Made by a program: the position numbers and the translations under genes. A stretch of DNA of 7,797 nt from JBECKR01 sp040235415 (GTDB lineage Bacteria; Acidobacteriota; Polarisedimenticolia; Polarisedimenticolales; Polarisedimenticolaceae). The stretch covers positions 1 through 7,797 of the forward strand of contig JBECKR010000295.1 in the NCBI GenBank assembly GCA_040235415.1, read 5' to 3'. This document shows, piece by piece, positions 1-6,679 of the stretch. Every line of letters starts with the position of its first letter. Position 1 is the stretch's first letter. The notes beneath the pieces were generated by a model, which was not told the DNA's origin, searched no databases, and saw only the letters and a list, made by a program, of their open reading frames with translations.

Positions 1-2
1 GG

Positions 3-746
3 CTCGCCGCGTGCGACCTCGACCCCGCCGGTCTGCGCGTCGGGTTGCCGCGGGAGTGCTTCGAGGACGCGCTCGACGCCGACGTCGCGGCCGCCGTCCG
101 CCGCGCCGCGGAGGCGCTCGAGCGCGCCGGGGCCCGGGTCGAGGACGTCTCGCTTCCGCTCGTGCGGCACGCCGTGGCGGCGTACTACCTCGTCGCCACC
201 GCGGAGGCTTCGAGCAACCTCGCGCGCTACGACGGCGTGCGCTACGGCGCCCGCCGCGACCCCGGGCGGGGAATCGCGGCGATGTACGCCGCGACCCGCG
301 GCGAGGGCTTCGGGCCCGAGGTCAAACGCCGGATCGTGCTCGGAACGTTCGCGCTGCAGGCGGGGTACCACGACCGCTACTACGGCCGCGCCATGCGGGT
401 CCGGGCGCGGCTCGCCGCCGACCTCGAACGGCTGCACCGCTCGGGGATCGACGTCGTGCTCACGCCGACCTCCCCGACCGCGGCGTTCGAGATCGGCGCG
501 CGCGTCGACGACCCGGTCGCGATGTACCTTTCGGACGTTTACACCGTGACGCCCAGCCTCGCGGGGGTCCCCGCGATCTCGGTCCCGGTCGGCGCGACCC
601 CCGGCGGCCTGCCGATCGGCGCGCAGCTCATCGGGGGGGCGTTCGGCGAGGCGGTCGTGCTGCGCGCGGCGGCCGCGGTCGAGCGGGCCGTCGGGCGCAC
701 TCCGGCCCCGCAGCTCTCGGCCCGGCCCGGCGGGGAGGCGGCGTGA
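3..746 (+). CDS. gatA: Glutamyl/aspartyl-tRNA amidotransferase subunit A, C-terminal half (5' end outside window)
   Basis: GatA is the amidase-signature subunit of GatCAB, which converts misacylated Glu-tRNA(Gln) or Asp-tRNA(Asn) to Gln-tRNA or Asn-tRNA in the cytosol. The frame is open from the window edge, so 247 codons of a protein usually near 485 residues are present. The catalytic Lys-cisSer-Ser part lies upstream and cannot be checked. Recognisable late GatA blocks, numbered in the fragment, are AEASSNLARYDGVRYG (about 67-82), a MYAATRGEGFGPEVKRR block (from 94), LTPTSPT (153-159), LAGVPAISVPVG (186-197) and GLPIGAQLIG (about 202-212). A TTG at 45 could be mistaken for a start, but GatA-like sequence continues upstream of it. 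The stop codon overlaps the next gene's GTG start by 4 bases, which suggests translational coupling. The sequence match to GatA is clear; general amidases of the same superfamily are a less likely alternative. Confidence 0.95.
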   Translation, partial: LAACDLDPAGLRVGLPRECFEDALDADVAAAVRRAAEALERAGARVEDVSLPLVRHAVAAYYLVATAEASSNLARYDGVRYGARRDPGRGIAAMYAATRGEGFGPEVKRRIVLGTFALQAGYHDRYYGRAMRVRARLAADLERLHRSGIDVVLTPTSPTAAFEIGARVDDPVAMYLSDVYTVTPSLAGVPAISVPVGATPGGLPIGAQLIGGAFGEAVVLRAAAAVERAVGRTPAPQLSARPGGEAA

Positions 747-2488
747 GGCGGGCGCTCGCGGGCGTGCTCGGCCTGACGCTCGCGCTGGCGGCGCTCGCCT
801 CCGAGCAGCCGGGCGCGACCGACCGCCTGGAGCTGAACTCGACGCTCTCGGTGCGTGTCGTCGCCGGCCGCGACGTCGTGCTCGAGGTCCGGGCCGGCAA
901 CGGCGACACCTACGACTTGCTGGCGGCGCGCTACGCCGGCTCCGAACGCCAGGCGCCGGCGATCGAGGCGTGGAACCACGGCAAGCCGATCGCGGAGCTC
1001 GAGCGCGTCGAGATCCCGCTCGCCCTCCTGCGGGACGAGTACCGCTCGCTCGTGTTGCTGAACCTGTTTCCGAACGACACGTACGACGGCAAGCGCTGGA
1101 CGCATCTCGCCAGGGAAGGCGCCCTGCCGACCTACGACGAGGGCATGTGGCAGGTGGCGGAGTGGTTCGTCGGTCGCGGCAGCCGCTACCCCGAGCTTCT
1201 CGAGGTCAACGGCCTGAAGACTCCCGAGCTGCACGACGGCCAGGCGATCCGGATCCCACAGGAGCTGCTGCACCGCTCGCTGCGCGCTCCGGACCGCTCG
1301 GACGACGGCTCTCTGGTGTACGACCGCGACGAGCACGGTCCGTACGCCGGCTACCGCCTCAAGGCCGGCGAGGCGCTGTACTCCGCGGTCGTGGTGCGGT
1401 TCACCGGGCGCACTTCCGCCGAGGACGTCGTCGCCCTCGCCCGGGACCTCGCCGCGCGCAGCGGCATCGCCGACCTCCGGGACATCCCGATCGGGTTTCT
1501 CGTCAAGATCCCGCTCGACGACCTCGAGCCGGAGTTCCTGCCGCGCTCGCATCCGAGACGCAAGGAGGCCGAGGCCGCGCGCGCCGAGCTCGCGGAGTCC
1601 CTCGCGGACCGGCCGGTCCCGGAGGCGGCCGGGCTGCGCGGCGTCGTGCTGATCCTCGACCCCGGCCACGGCGGCAAGGACCTCGGCACGCGGCACAACG
1701 GCATCTGGGAGCACGACTACGTCTACGACGTCGCGTGCCGCCTGAAGAGCGTGCTCGAGCGCCGCTCGGCGGCGCACGTCGTAATGACGCTCGAGGACGA
1801 GAAGACCGGGTGCCGGCCCTCGAGGTCCGACGCGCTGAACGCGAATCTCGAGGGCACGATCCGCACGACGCCGCCGTTCCTCGCGAAGGAGCCCGGCGAC
1901 GCCCGCATCGGCGTCAATCTCCGCTGGTACCTCGCGAACTCGATCTTCCGGCATCGCGTGGCCGACGGCACCGATCCGAATCGCGTCGTGTTCCTGTCGC
2001 TGCACGCCGACGCGCGACACCCCTCGCTGCGCGGCGCGATGGCGTACGTTCCCGGAGCGCGCTACGTCGCCGGCACCCACGGCCACTCCGGGAAGCCCTA
2101 CAGCGCGTATCGCGAGGTGCGCGAGAAGCCGACGGTGCGGTTCTCGCACAAGGAGCGGGTGCGGTCCGAGGCGGTCTCGACGAAGCTCGCGGAGTCCCTC
2201 CTCGCCGGCATGCGACGCGAGCGGCTACCGGTGGGCGAGTACAAGCCGGTGCGCGACCGGATCATCCGCGGCCGACACAACTACTTCGTGCCGGCGGTGC
2301 TGCGCGGCAACCAGGTCCCCGCCAAGGTCCTGGTCGAGATGCTGAACCTCGCGAACAAGGACGACGCCGCGCTGCTCGGTTCGGCGCAGGACCGGGAGCG
2401 GCTCGCGGTCGGGATCGCCCGCGGCCTGTTCGCCTACTTCGGTGAGACCGCGCCCGAATCCATGAGCTCGAGCGGGACGTCGCGGTAG
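743..2488 (+). CDS. Exported N-acetylmuramoyl-L-alanine amidase (Amidase_3) with LysM-like modules
   Basis: This 581-residue protein probably cleaves the amide bond between N-acetylmuramic acid and the stem peptide in the periplasm, in cell separation or wall turnover. Residues 1-19 form a signal peptide (two Arg, an Ala/Leu core, then ALA-S). Three degenerate LysM-like modules follow at about 49-92, 126-172 and 203-257, each ending in an I-x-IP or VKIP type strand. A charged helical linker spans about 258-297. The Amidase_3 domain starts near 300, with zinc ligands H309 (DPGHGG), E323 and H421 (SLHAD) and catalytic E532 (VLVEMLN). About 98 residues separate E323 from the next zinc His, so an insert is likely there. 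GTG at 743 was chosen because GGGGAGG lies at 732-738, a signal peptide follows, and it overlaps gatA by GTGA. The frame stays open upstream to position 11, but that part is gatA read out of frame. The last 55 bases overlap the opposing gene. Confidence 0.9.
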   Translation: MRRALAGVLGLTLALAALASEQPGATDRLELNSTLSVRVVAGRDVVLEVRAGNGDTYDLLAARYAGSERQAPAIEAWNHGKPIAELERVEIPLALLRDEYRSLVLLNLFPNDTYDGKRWTHLAREGALPTYDEGMWQVAEWFVGRGSRYPELLEVNGLKTPELHDGQAIRIPQELLHRSLRAPDRSDDGSLVYDRDEHGPYAGYRLKAGEALYSAVVVRFTGRTSAEDVVALARDLAARSGIADLRDIPIGFLVKIPLDDLEPEFLPRSHPRRKEAEAARAELAESLADRPVPEAAGLRGVVLILDPGHGGKDLGTRHNGIWEHDYVYDVACRLKSVLERRSAAHVVMTLEDEKTGCRPSRSDALNANLEGTIRTTPPFLAKEPGDARIGVNLRWYLANSIFRHRVADGTDPNRVVFLSLHADARHPSLRGAMAYVPGARYVAGTHGHSGKPYSAYREVREKPTVRFSHKERVRSEAVSTKLAESLLAGMRRERLPVGEYKPVRDRIIRGRHNYFVPAVLRGNQVPAKVLVEMLNLANKDDAALLGSAQDRERLAVGIARGLFAYFGETAPESMSSSGTSR

Positions 2489-2988
2489 AGCTCGAGCACG
2501 CGCTCGAGGCCGGCGTCCGGAGCGCCGTCGAGCACCCGCCGCGTCACCGCGTGGACGCGCGCCTCCTCCGCGACCCGCTCGGGCGGTTCCGCGTCGAACG
2601 GCGCGAAGCCGCCGCCGAATCGCACGACGTGCACGAGCTCGTGGGTCAGGACGAACAGCAGGAGCGGCTCGAGTGCGACCCCGTCGGCGCGATCGTGCAC
2701 CGCCGCGAGAATGTTCTCGTCGTGCAGCCGGATCCGGAACCGCCGCGGGAACTGCATCCTGCGGCCGAGACCGGGCGGCGCGGCGAGCCGCACGACGTCG
2801 GCGAATGCCGGACCCTCCGGTCCGGGGTCGCCGACGCGGGTCGTGACCTCGTACGGGTAGCGCGGCCACTCCCGCCCCGGAATGCAGTAAAAGCCGGCGG
2901 TGAGCCGCTCGGCGCGGTCGAGGGCCCGTGCCACCGTGCGCAGCCCGCGGGCGTCGAAACGACGCATCTCCGGAACCCCCTGATCCAC
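2434..2988 (-). CDS. Uncharacterised HEXXH putative zinc metallopeptidase
   Basis: The 184-residue product has no signal peptide or membrane segment and is probably cytosolic. HELVH at residues 116-120, followed by VVRFGGG, fits a zincin active site, with H116 and H120 as zinc ligands and E117 as the base. A later AEEARVH stretch (140-146) may give the third ligand, probably E141, E142 or H146. The N-terminal part has conserved-looking aromatic and charged residues (FYCIPGREWPRYPYEV, 33-48). GTG at 2988 is preferred because AAGGA (plus 2994-2998) sits 5 bases upstream; ATG at 2967 is the alternative and would give 177 residues. It diverges from fmdB, and its 3' end overlaps the amidase gene antisense. 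I do not recognise a named family, substrate or pathway. The reading frame is real because of the motif, the RBS and good protein-like composition; peptidase activity is inferred only from HEXXH. Confidence 0.75.
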   Translation of the reverse strand: MDQGVPEMRRFDARGLRTVARALDRAERLTAGFYCIPGREWPRYPYEVTTRVGDPGPEGPAFADVVRLAAPPGLGRRMQFPRRFRIRLHDENILAAVHDRADGVALEPLLLFVLTHELVHVVRFGGGFAPFDAEPPERVAEEARVHAVTRRVLDGAPDAGLERVLELYRDVPLELMDSGAVSPK

Positions 2989-2996
2989 CCGGATCC

Positions 2997-3025
2997 TTGA
3001 CAGGACCGGGAGACGGTTCTATGGA
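2997..3025 (+). promoter_or_regulatory. Candidate sigma70-type promoter for fmdB
   Basis: A perfect -35 box TTGACA (2997-3002) is followed by a 17-base spacer and a weak -10, TATGGA (3020-3025, three of six consensus positions and lacking the final T). Transcription would start near 3032, leaving about 25 bases before the fmdB ATG, with the GGAGGT ribosome site at 3042-3047 inside the leader. A consensus -35 is unlikely by chance in such GC-rich DNA, but the weak -10 limits certainty. It overlaps the opposing promoter. Confidence 0.55.
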
Positions 3026-3050
3026 TAGCCCGGGTTCCGTCGGAGGTCAA
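3022..3050 (-). promoter_or_regulatory. Candidate sigma70-type promoter for the HEXXH gene, mirror of the fmdB promoter
   Basis: On the minus strand TTGACC (plus 3045-3050) is followed by a 17-base spacer and TATCCA (plus 3022-3027). Transcription would start near 3015, giving a leader of about 27 bases before the GTG start at 2988. The -35 box overlaps the fmdB ribosome-binding site, just as the fmdB -35 overlaps the ribosome site (AAGGA) of the HEXXH gene. The -10 box is weak, matching three of six consensus positions. Confidence 0.5.
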
Positions 3051-3056
3051 TGCGCC

Positions 3057-3329
3057 ATGCCGATCTACGAGTACCGCTGCACCGCCTGCGGCCAGGAGTT
3101 CGAGGTCATCCAGAAGCTCTCGGACCGTCCCCTGCGCAAGTGCAAGGAATGCAACGGGAAGCTCGAGAAGCTGCTCTCCCGAACCTCGTTCCGCCTCAAG
3201 GGCGGCGGCTGGTTCGTGAACGACTACTCCGGCTCGGCCGGCTCCACGAAGAAGACGTCCTCGGGCGCCGCGCCCGCCGCGAAGGAAGCGTCGGGCGGCT
3301 CGGACAAGGGATCGAGCTCGTCCGACTGA
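3057..3329 (+). CDS. fmdB: FmdB family zinc-ribbon protein
   Basis: This 90-residue protein begins MPIYEYRC and carries C8-x2-C11 and C29-x2-C32, the four-cysteine zinc ribbon of the FmdB/CxxC_CXXC_SSSS family. The following FRLKGGGWFVNDY block (45-57) is typical of these proteins. Residues 58-90 are a Ser/Gly/Ala/Lys-rich, probably disordered tail, a usual feature of the family. Founding members were proposed as regulators of formamide/amide use in Methylophilus, but the molecular role of most members is not established, so no specific function is claimed. ATG at 3057 has GGAGGT at 3042-3047, 9 bases upstream. It diverges from the HEXXH gene and is followed after 90 bases by purD, which has its own promoter. 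Confidence 0.9.
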   Translation: MPIYEYRCTACGQEFEVIQKLSDRPLRKCKECNGKLEKLLSRTSFRLKGGGWFVNDYSGSAGSTKKTSSGAAPAAKEASGGSDKGSSSSD

Positions 3330-3342
3330 GCTCTCCCGTCGT

Positions 3343-3372
3343 TTGACCCCCCGCGCGCGCCCGTGGAATAAT
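3343..3372 (+). promoter_or_regulatory. Likely sigma70-type promoter of the purD-purE-mtaB operon
   Basis: TTGACC (3343-3348) and AATAAT (3367-3372) each match five of six consensus positions, separated by 18 bases. This AT-rich island stands out in the surrounding GC-rich sequence. Transcription would start near 3379, giving a leader of about 40 bases to the purD ATG. No purine riboswitch-like structure fits in so short a leader; an operator cannot be recognised. Confidence 0.7.
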
Positions 3373-3419
3373 CGGCGCTTTCCCGCGGGCCGTCGCGCTC
3401 GCCCGGGGGTCGAGCCCGC

Positions 3420-4700
3420 ATGAAGGTCCTGGTGGTGGGAGGCGGCGGCCGCGAGCACGCCCTGTGCTGGGCGCTCGCGCGGAGCGCACGTGTGCAGGAG
3501 CTGCACTGCGCGCCGGGAAACGCCGGCATCGCGGAGATCGCGCACGCCGTCGCGATCGCCGCGGACGACGTCGACGCTCTCGCCGAGCACTGCGCCGCGG
3601 AGCGCTACGACCTCGTCGTCATCGGCCCCGAGGCTCCCCTCGTCGCCGGCCTCGCGGACCGCCTCGGGGAGACCGCCACCGCCGTGTTCGGGCCTTCCTC
3701 CGCGGCCGCCGACCTCGAGGGCAGCAAAGCGTTCTCGAAGGCGTTCATGGAGCGCCACGGCATCCCGACGGCCGCCTTCCGGACCTTCCAGGACGCGGCC
3801 GCCGCGCGCGCATGGTTGAGGTCCTCCGAGGCGGTGTACCCGCTCGTGGTCAAGGCCGACGGCCTCGCCGCGGGCAAGGGCGTCGTCATGGCCGACGACG
3901 CCGAGACCGCCGTCACGGCCGCGGACGAGATGCTCTCGGGTCGCGCGTTCGGGCCCGCGGGCCTGCGGATCGTCGTCGAGGAGCGGCTCGTCGGCCGCGA
4001 GGCGTCGTTCTTCGTGCTGTGCGACGGCCGGCGGTCCGTCGACCTCGCGACCTGCCAGGACTACAAGCGCGCGCTCGACGGCGACCGCGGCCCGAACACC
4101 GGAGGGATGGGAACCTATTCGCCCTCGGCGTATCTCGACGACTCCCTCCGGGCGGATGTCCTCGAGCGCGTCGTGACTCCGACGGTCGAGGGGATGCGGG
4201 CCGAAGGCCGCGAATACCGCGGCGTGCTGTACGTCGGGCTCATGCTCACCGCCTCCGGGCCGAGGGTGCTCGAGTACAACTGCCGCTTCGGCGATCCCGA
4301 AACGCAGGTGCTCCTGCCGAGGCTCGACGGCGACTGCGCGGACCTGCTCCTGGCCTGCGCCACGGGCCGTCTCGATCGCGTCGCGGTGCGGTGGCGACCC
4401 GAGGCCGCGGTCTGCGTCGTGATGGCCGCGGGCGGGTATCCCGGCGCCTACGACAACGGCGCGCCGATCGAAGGGCTCGAGGACGCCGCCCGCCTTCCGG
4501 ACACCGTCGTCTTCCACGCCGGTACCCGCCGCGACGAGCGCGGGCGCGTGGTCACGGCGGGCGGCCGGGTGCTGGGCGTGACGGCGCTCGGCCCGGACGT
4601 GGCGCGCGCCCGCGCCAGGGCGTACGCGGCCGCCGACCGCATCTCGTGGCCGGGCGCGCATCGCAGGAACGACATCGCCGCGGACGCGCTCGGCGCCTGA
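3420..4700 (+). CDS. purD: Phosphoribosylamine-glycine ligase (GAR synthetase)
   Basis: PurD performs the second step of de novo purine synthesis, joining 5-phosphoribosylamine and glycine with ATP to give GAR in the cytosol. The 426 residues match the usual length near 425-430. Signature blocks are the N-terminal VLVVGGGGREHAL (3-15), VVIGPEAPLVAG, SKAFSKAFMERHGIP, and the ATP-grasp sequences VVKADGLAAGKGVV (K145 within it), GPNTGGMGTYSP (224-235) and EYNCRFGDPETQ (285-296, with metal-binding acid and Asn positions). The C-terminal domain ends in RRNDIAADALG, as expected. The ATG at 3420 puts the GREHAL motif at the usual place; a weak GGGGGT (3405-3410) serves as ribosome site. It is the first gene of an operon with purE 36 bases downstream. 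Nothing looks damaged or missing. Confidence 0.97.
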   Translation: MKVLVVGGGGREHALCWALARSARVQELHCAPGNAGIAEIAHAVAIAADDVDALAEHCAAERYDLVVIGPEAPLVAGLADRLGETATAVFGPSSAAADLEGSKAFSKAFMERHGIPTAAFRTFQDAAAARAWLRSSEAVYPLVVKADGLAAGKGVVMADDAETAVTAADEMLSGRAFGPAGLRIVVEERLVGREASFFVLCDGRRSVDLATCQDYKRALDGDRGPNTGGMGTYSPSAYLDDSLRADVLERVVTPTVEGMRAEGREYRGVLYVGLMLTASGPRVLEYNCRFGDPETQVLLPRLDGDCADLLLACATGRLDRVAVRWRPEAAVCVVMAAGGYPGAYDNGAPIEGLEDAARLPDTVVFHAGTRRDERGRVVTAGGRVLGVTALGPDVARARARAYAAADRISWPGAHRRNDIAADALGA

Positions 4701-4736
4701 GCGCCGCGCGTCGGCCCCGCAGGAGGAACGATCGTC

Positions 4737-5264
4737 ATGTCCGCCGAGAGCTCTCCCAAGGTAGCGATCCTGATGGGTAGCGACAGCGACCTGCCCGTCA
4801 TGTCCGAGGCCGCACGCGTGCTGCGCCGTCTCGACGTTCCGTTCGCGCTGCACGTGACCTCCGCCCACCGCTCTCCCGAGCGGACCGCCGCGATCGTGGC
4901 GTCGTCCGCCGCGAACGGCGTGCGGGTGTTCGTGGTCGGCGCCGGGAGCGCGGCGCACCTCGCTGGCGTCGTCGCGGCCCACACCACGCTGCCCGTGCTC
5001 GGCGTTCCCCTGGCGGCCTCGGATCTCAACGGCCTGGACGCGCTGCTCGCGACCGTTCAGATGCCGGCCGGGATCCCGGTCGGGACGCTCGCGATCGGTA
5101 AGGCGGGAGCCGCGAACGCGGGTTGGCTCGCGGCGTCGATCCTGGCGCTGCAGGACCCCGCGCTCGGCGAGCGGATCGCGGACGAGCGCCGCGCCATGGC
5201 CGACAACGTGGCCACCCGCAGCGAGGCGGCGCAGGGCCGACTCGCGGAGCTGCTCGGCGAGTGA
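4737..5264 (+). CDS. purE: N5-carboxyaminoimidazole ribonucleotide mutase, class I PurE
   Basis: PurE moves the carboxyl group of N5-CAIR to give CAIR in purine synthesis. The 175-residue protein has all class I hallmarks: MGSDSD (13-18), SAHRSP (42-47, with the active-site His at 44), GAGSAAHLAG, and a long QMPAGIPVGTLAIGKAGAAN region. Class II enzymes, which use CO2 directly and need no PurK, have different versions of these motifs, so the N5-CAIR route is inferred. The length is slightly above the usual 160-170 because of a short C-terminal extension. ATG at 4737 is preceded by AGGAGG at 4721-4726. Its stop lies 10 bases before mtaB, whose ribosome site begins within the purE stop. The partner purK, often adjacent in other genomes, is absent from the window. 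Confidence 0.96.
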   Translation: MSAESSPKVAILMGSDSDLPVMSEAARVLRRLDVPFALHVTSAHRSPERTAAIVASSAANGVRVFVVGAGSAAHLAGVVAAHTTLPVLGVPLAASDLNGLDALLATVQMPAGIPVGTLAIGKAGAANAGWLAASILALQDPALGERIADERRAMADNVATRSEAAQGRLAELLGE

Positions 5265-5274
5265 GGACCTGACC

Positions 5275-6612
5275 TTGGCGCGACGCGGGTTCCACACCAT
5301 CACGCTCGGCTGCAAGCTCAACCAGTTCGACGGCGCCGCGATCGAGGGTGAGCTCGCGCGCCGCGGGTACGTCCCGAGGAGCGATCCCGCGGCGGCCGAC
5401 GTCGTGATCATCAACACCTGCACCGTGACGGCGAAGGCGGACGCGGAGGCGAGGCGTCTGGCGCGAAGCGTGCGGCGCCGCAACGCCGGCTGCCGCCTTC
5501 TGGTGACCGGCTGCTACGCCGAGCTCGACCCCGCCGCCATCGCCGCGATCCCGGGCGTCGACGGCGTGTTCGGCAACCGCGACAAGGCGCGGCTGCCGGA
5601 GATCCTCGACAGGCTCGGGATCGCGCCGCCGAGCGACCGCGGATGCGACGCGGCGACCGGGGCGACCGAGGCGCTGCACTTCGGCGATCGCTCGCGCGCG
5701 TTCCTGAAGATCCAGGAGGGATGCGACCTCGCCTGCTCCTACTGCGTCATTCCGCGGGTGCGCGGCCGGAGCCGTTCCGTCCCGCCCGAACGGGTCGAGG
5801 CGGCGCTCGCCGGCCTGCTGGCCCGCGGCTACCGCGAGGTCGTGCTCACCGGGGTCAACACCGGAGACTGGGGCCGAGACCTCGAGCCGCGGCTCGACCT
5901 CGCCGCGCTCCTCGAACGGCTGCTCCGGGCCTGCGGGCCGAACCGCATCCGACTGAACTCGCTCGAGCCGCGGACCGTCACCGACACGATCGTCGCTCTC
6001 ATGGCCGCCGATCCGAGACTCGCGCCACACCTCCAGATCCCGCTGCAGTCCGGATCGGACGCGGTGCTGCGACGCATGCGGCGCAACTATCGCGCCTCGC
6101 GCTACCTCTCGATCCTGGAGCGCCTGCGCGCGCGAGTGCCCTCGGCGGCGATCGGCGCCGACGTCATCGTGGGCTTCCCGGGCGAGACGGACGCGGAGTT
6201 CGAGGAGACCGTCCGCCTGGTGCAGCGCTCCCCGCTCAACTACCTGCACGTCTTCGCGTGGTCGGCGCGACCGGGCACGGACGCGTCCGCGCTCGCGGAC
6301 CGGGTCGCGCCCGCGCGCGTGCGCGAGCGGTCGGCGCGTCTGCGGGCGCTCGCGGACGACGCCGGCCTCGAGTTCCGTGAACGATTCGTCGGTCGCGAGC
6401 TCGACGCCGTCGTACTCGAGCCCTGCGCGGACGCGGCCGGACGGCGACACGCTCGCGCGCTGACGGGAAACTACATCGAGGTCGAGGTCCGGGGCTCCGG
6501 GCTGCGTCGCGGGCAGATCGCGACCGTCCGGGTCGATCGCGTCGGGCCCGAGGGGGCGGTCGCGACGGCCACCGGGACGCCGGCCTGGGCTTCGGCGGCT
6601 CCGGGGGCCTGA
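5275..6612 (+). CDS. mtaB: tRNA (N6-L-threonylcarbamoyladenosine37-C2)-methylthiotransferase, MtaB type
   Basis: MtaB is a radical-SAM methylthiotransferase that converts t6A37 to ms2t6A in ANN-decoding tRNAs, aiding codon reading. The 445-residue protein has three parts. The N-terminal UPF0004 domain has cluster cysteines C13 (TLGCKLNQ), C49 (NTCTV) and C80 (TGCYA). The radical-SAM core at about 140-365 has C150-x3-C154-x2-C157 followed by VIPRVRGRSRS. A C-terminal TRAM-like RNA-binding domain spans about 370-430. TLGCKxNQ and the LTGVNTGDWG loop favour MtaB over MiaB or RimO, though subfamily assignment by eye is less sure than the superfamily. The start is TTG at 5275, with GAGG at 5263-5266 overlapping the purE stop; an in-frame CTG lies two codons earlier. 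It shares the purine operon by tight spacing and ends just before a hairpin. Confidence 0.92.
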   Translation: MARRGFHTITLGCKLNQFDGAAIEGELARRGYVPRSDPAAADVVIINTCTVTAKADAEARRLARSVRRRNAGCRLLVTGCYAELDPAAIAAIPGVDGVFGNRDKARLPEILDRLGIAPPSDRGCDAATGATEALHFGDRSRAFLKIQEGCDLACSYCVIPRVRGRSRSVPPERVEAALAGLLARGYREVVLTGVNTGDWGRDLEPRLDLAALLERLLRACGPNRIRLNSLEPRTVTDTIVALMAADPRLAPHLQIPLQSGSDAVLRRMRRNYRASRYLSILERLRARVPSAAIGADVIVGFPGETDAEFEETVRLVQRSPLNYLHVFAWSARPGTDASALADRVAPARVRERSARLRALADDAGLEFRERFVGRELDAVVLEPCADAAGRRHARALTGNYIEVEVRGSGLRRGQIATVRVDRVGPEGAVATATGTPAWASAAPGA

Positions 6613-6619
6613 GACGACA

Positions 6620-6656
6620 CGGCCCCGGCCGGCGGGCGGTCCGCAGGCCGGGGCCG
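6620..6656. terminator. GC-rich hairpin between convergent mtaB and HU genes
   Basis: An 11-base perfect stem (CGGCCCCGGCC at 6620-6630 pairing with 6646-6656) encloses a 15-base loop. It sits 8 bases after the mtaB stop and 24 bases beyond the HU stop on the other strand, so it could end both transcripts. There is no T tract on either side, so it is not a canonical intrinsic terminator. It may instead act as a pause, RNA-end stabiliser or partner of Rho. Confidence 0.6.
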
Positions 6657-6679
6657 GGAATCGGGCGGTCGCGGGGCGA

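Noticed and set aside
11..742. In-frame upstream extension of the amidase gene.
   Set aside because: The extension is Arg-rich, overlaps real gatA sequence in another frame, and would bury the signal peptide that begins at 743.
539..2149. A 536-codon minus-strand open frame opposite gatA and the amidase.
   Set aside because: Its composition is low-complexity Arg/Val/Ala and the opposite strand carries clear protein motifs; it is a shadow frame.
2551..3000. A 149-codon plus-strand open frame opposite the HEXXH gene.
   Set aside because: The minus strand has the HELVH motif, a ribosome site and a better composition; the plus frame has no motif.
3314..3333. A GAGCTC-loop-GAGCTC hairpin over the fmdB stop as a possible terminator.
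   Set aside because: The stem is only 6 bases with an 8-base loop and no T tract, and it mostly reflects two chance GAGCTC palindromes.
3373..3419. Possible purine riboswitch or leader control ahead of purD.
   Set aside because: The leader predicted from the promoter is about 40 bases, too short for a purine riboswitch, and no conserved core was seen.
2646..5483. A 945-codon open frame on the minus strand.
   Set aside because: It runs antisense to fmdB, purD and purE, is Arg/Ala/Gly/His-rich and has no recognisable domain. Long spurious frames are expected where GC is about 70%.
5026..6450. A 474-codon minus-strand open frame opposite purE and mtaB.
   Set aside because: It is antisense to conserved mtaB motifs, including the radical-SAM cysteines, and has Arg-rich, domain-free composition.
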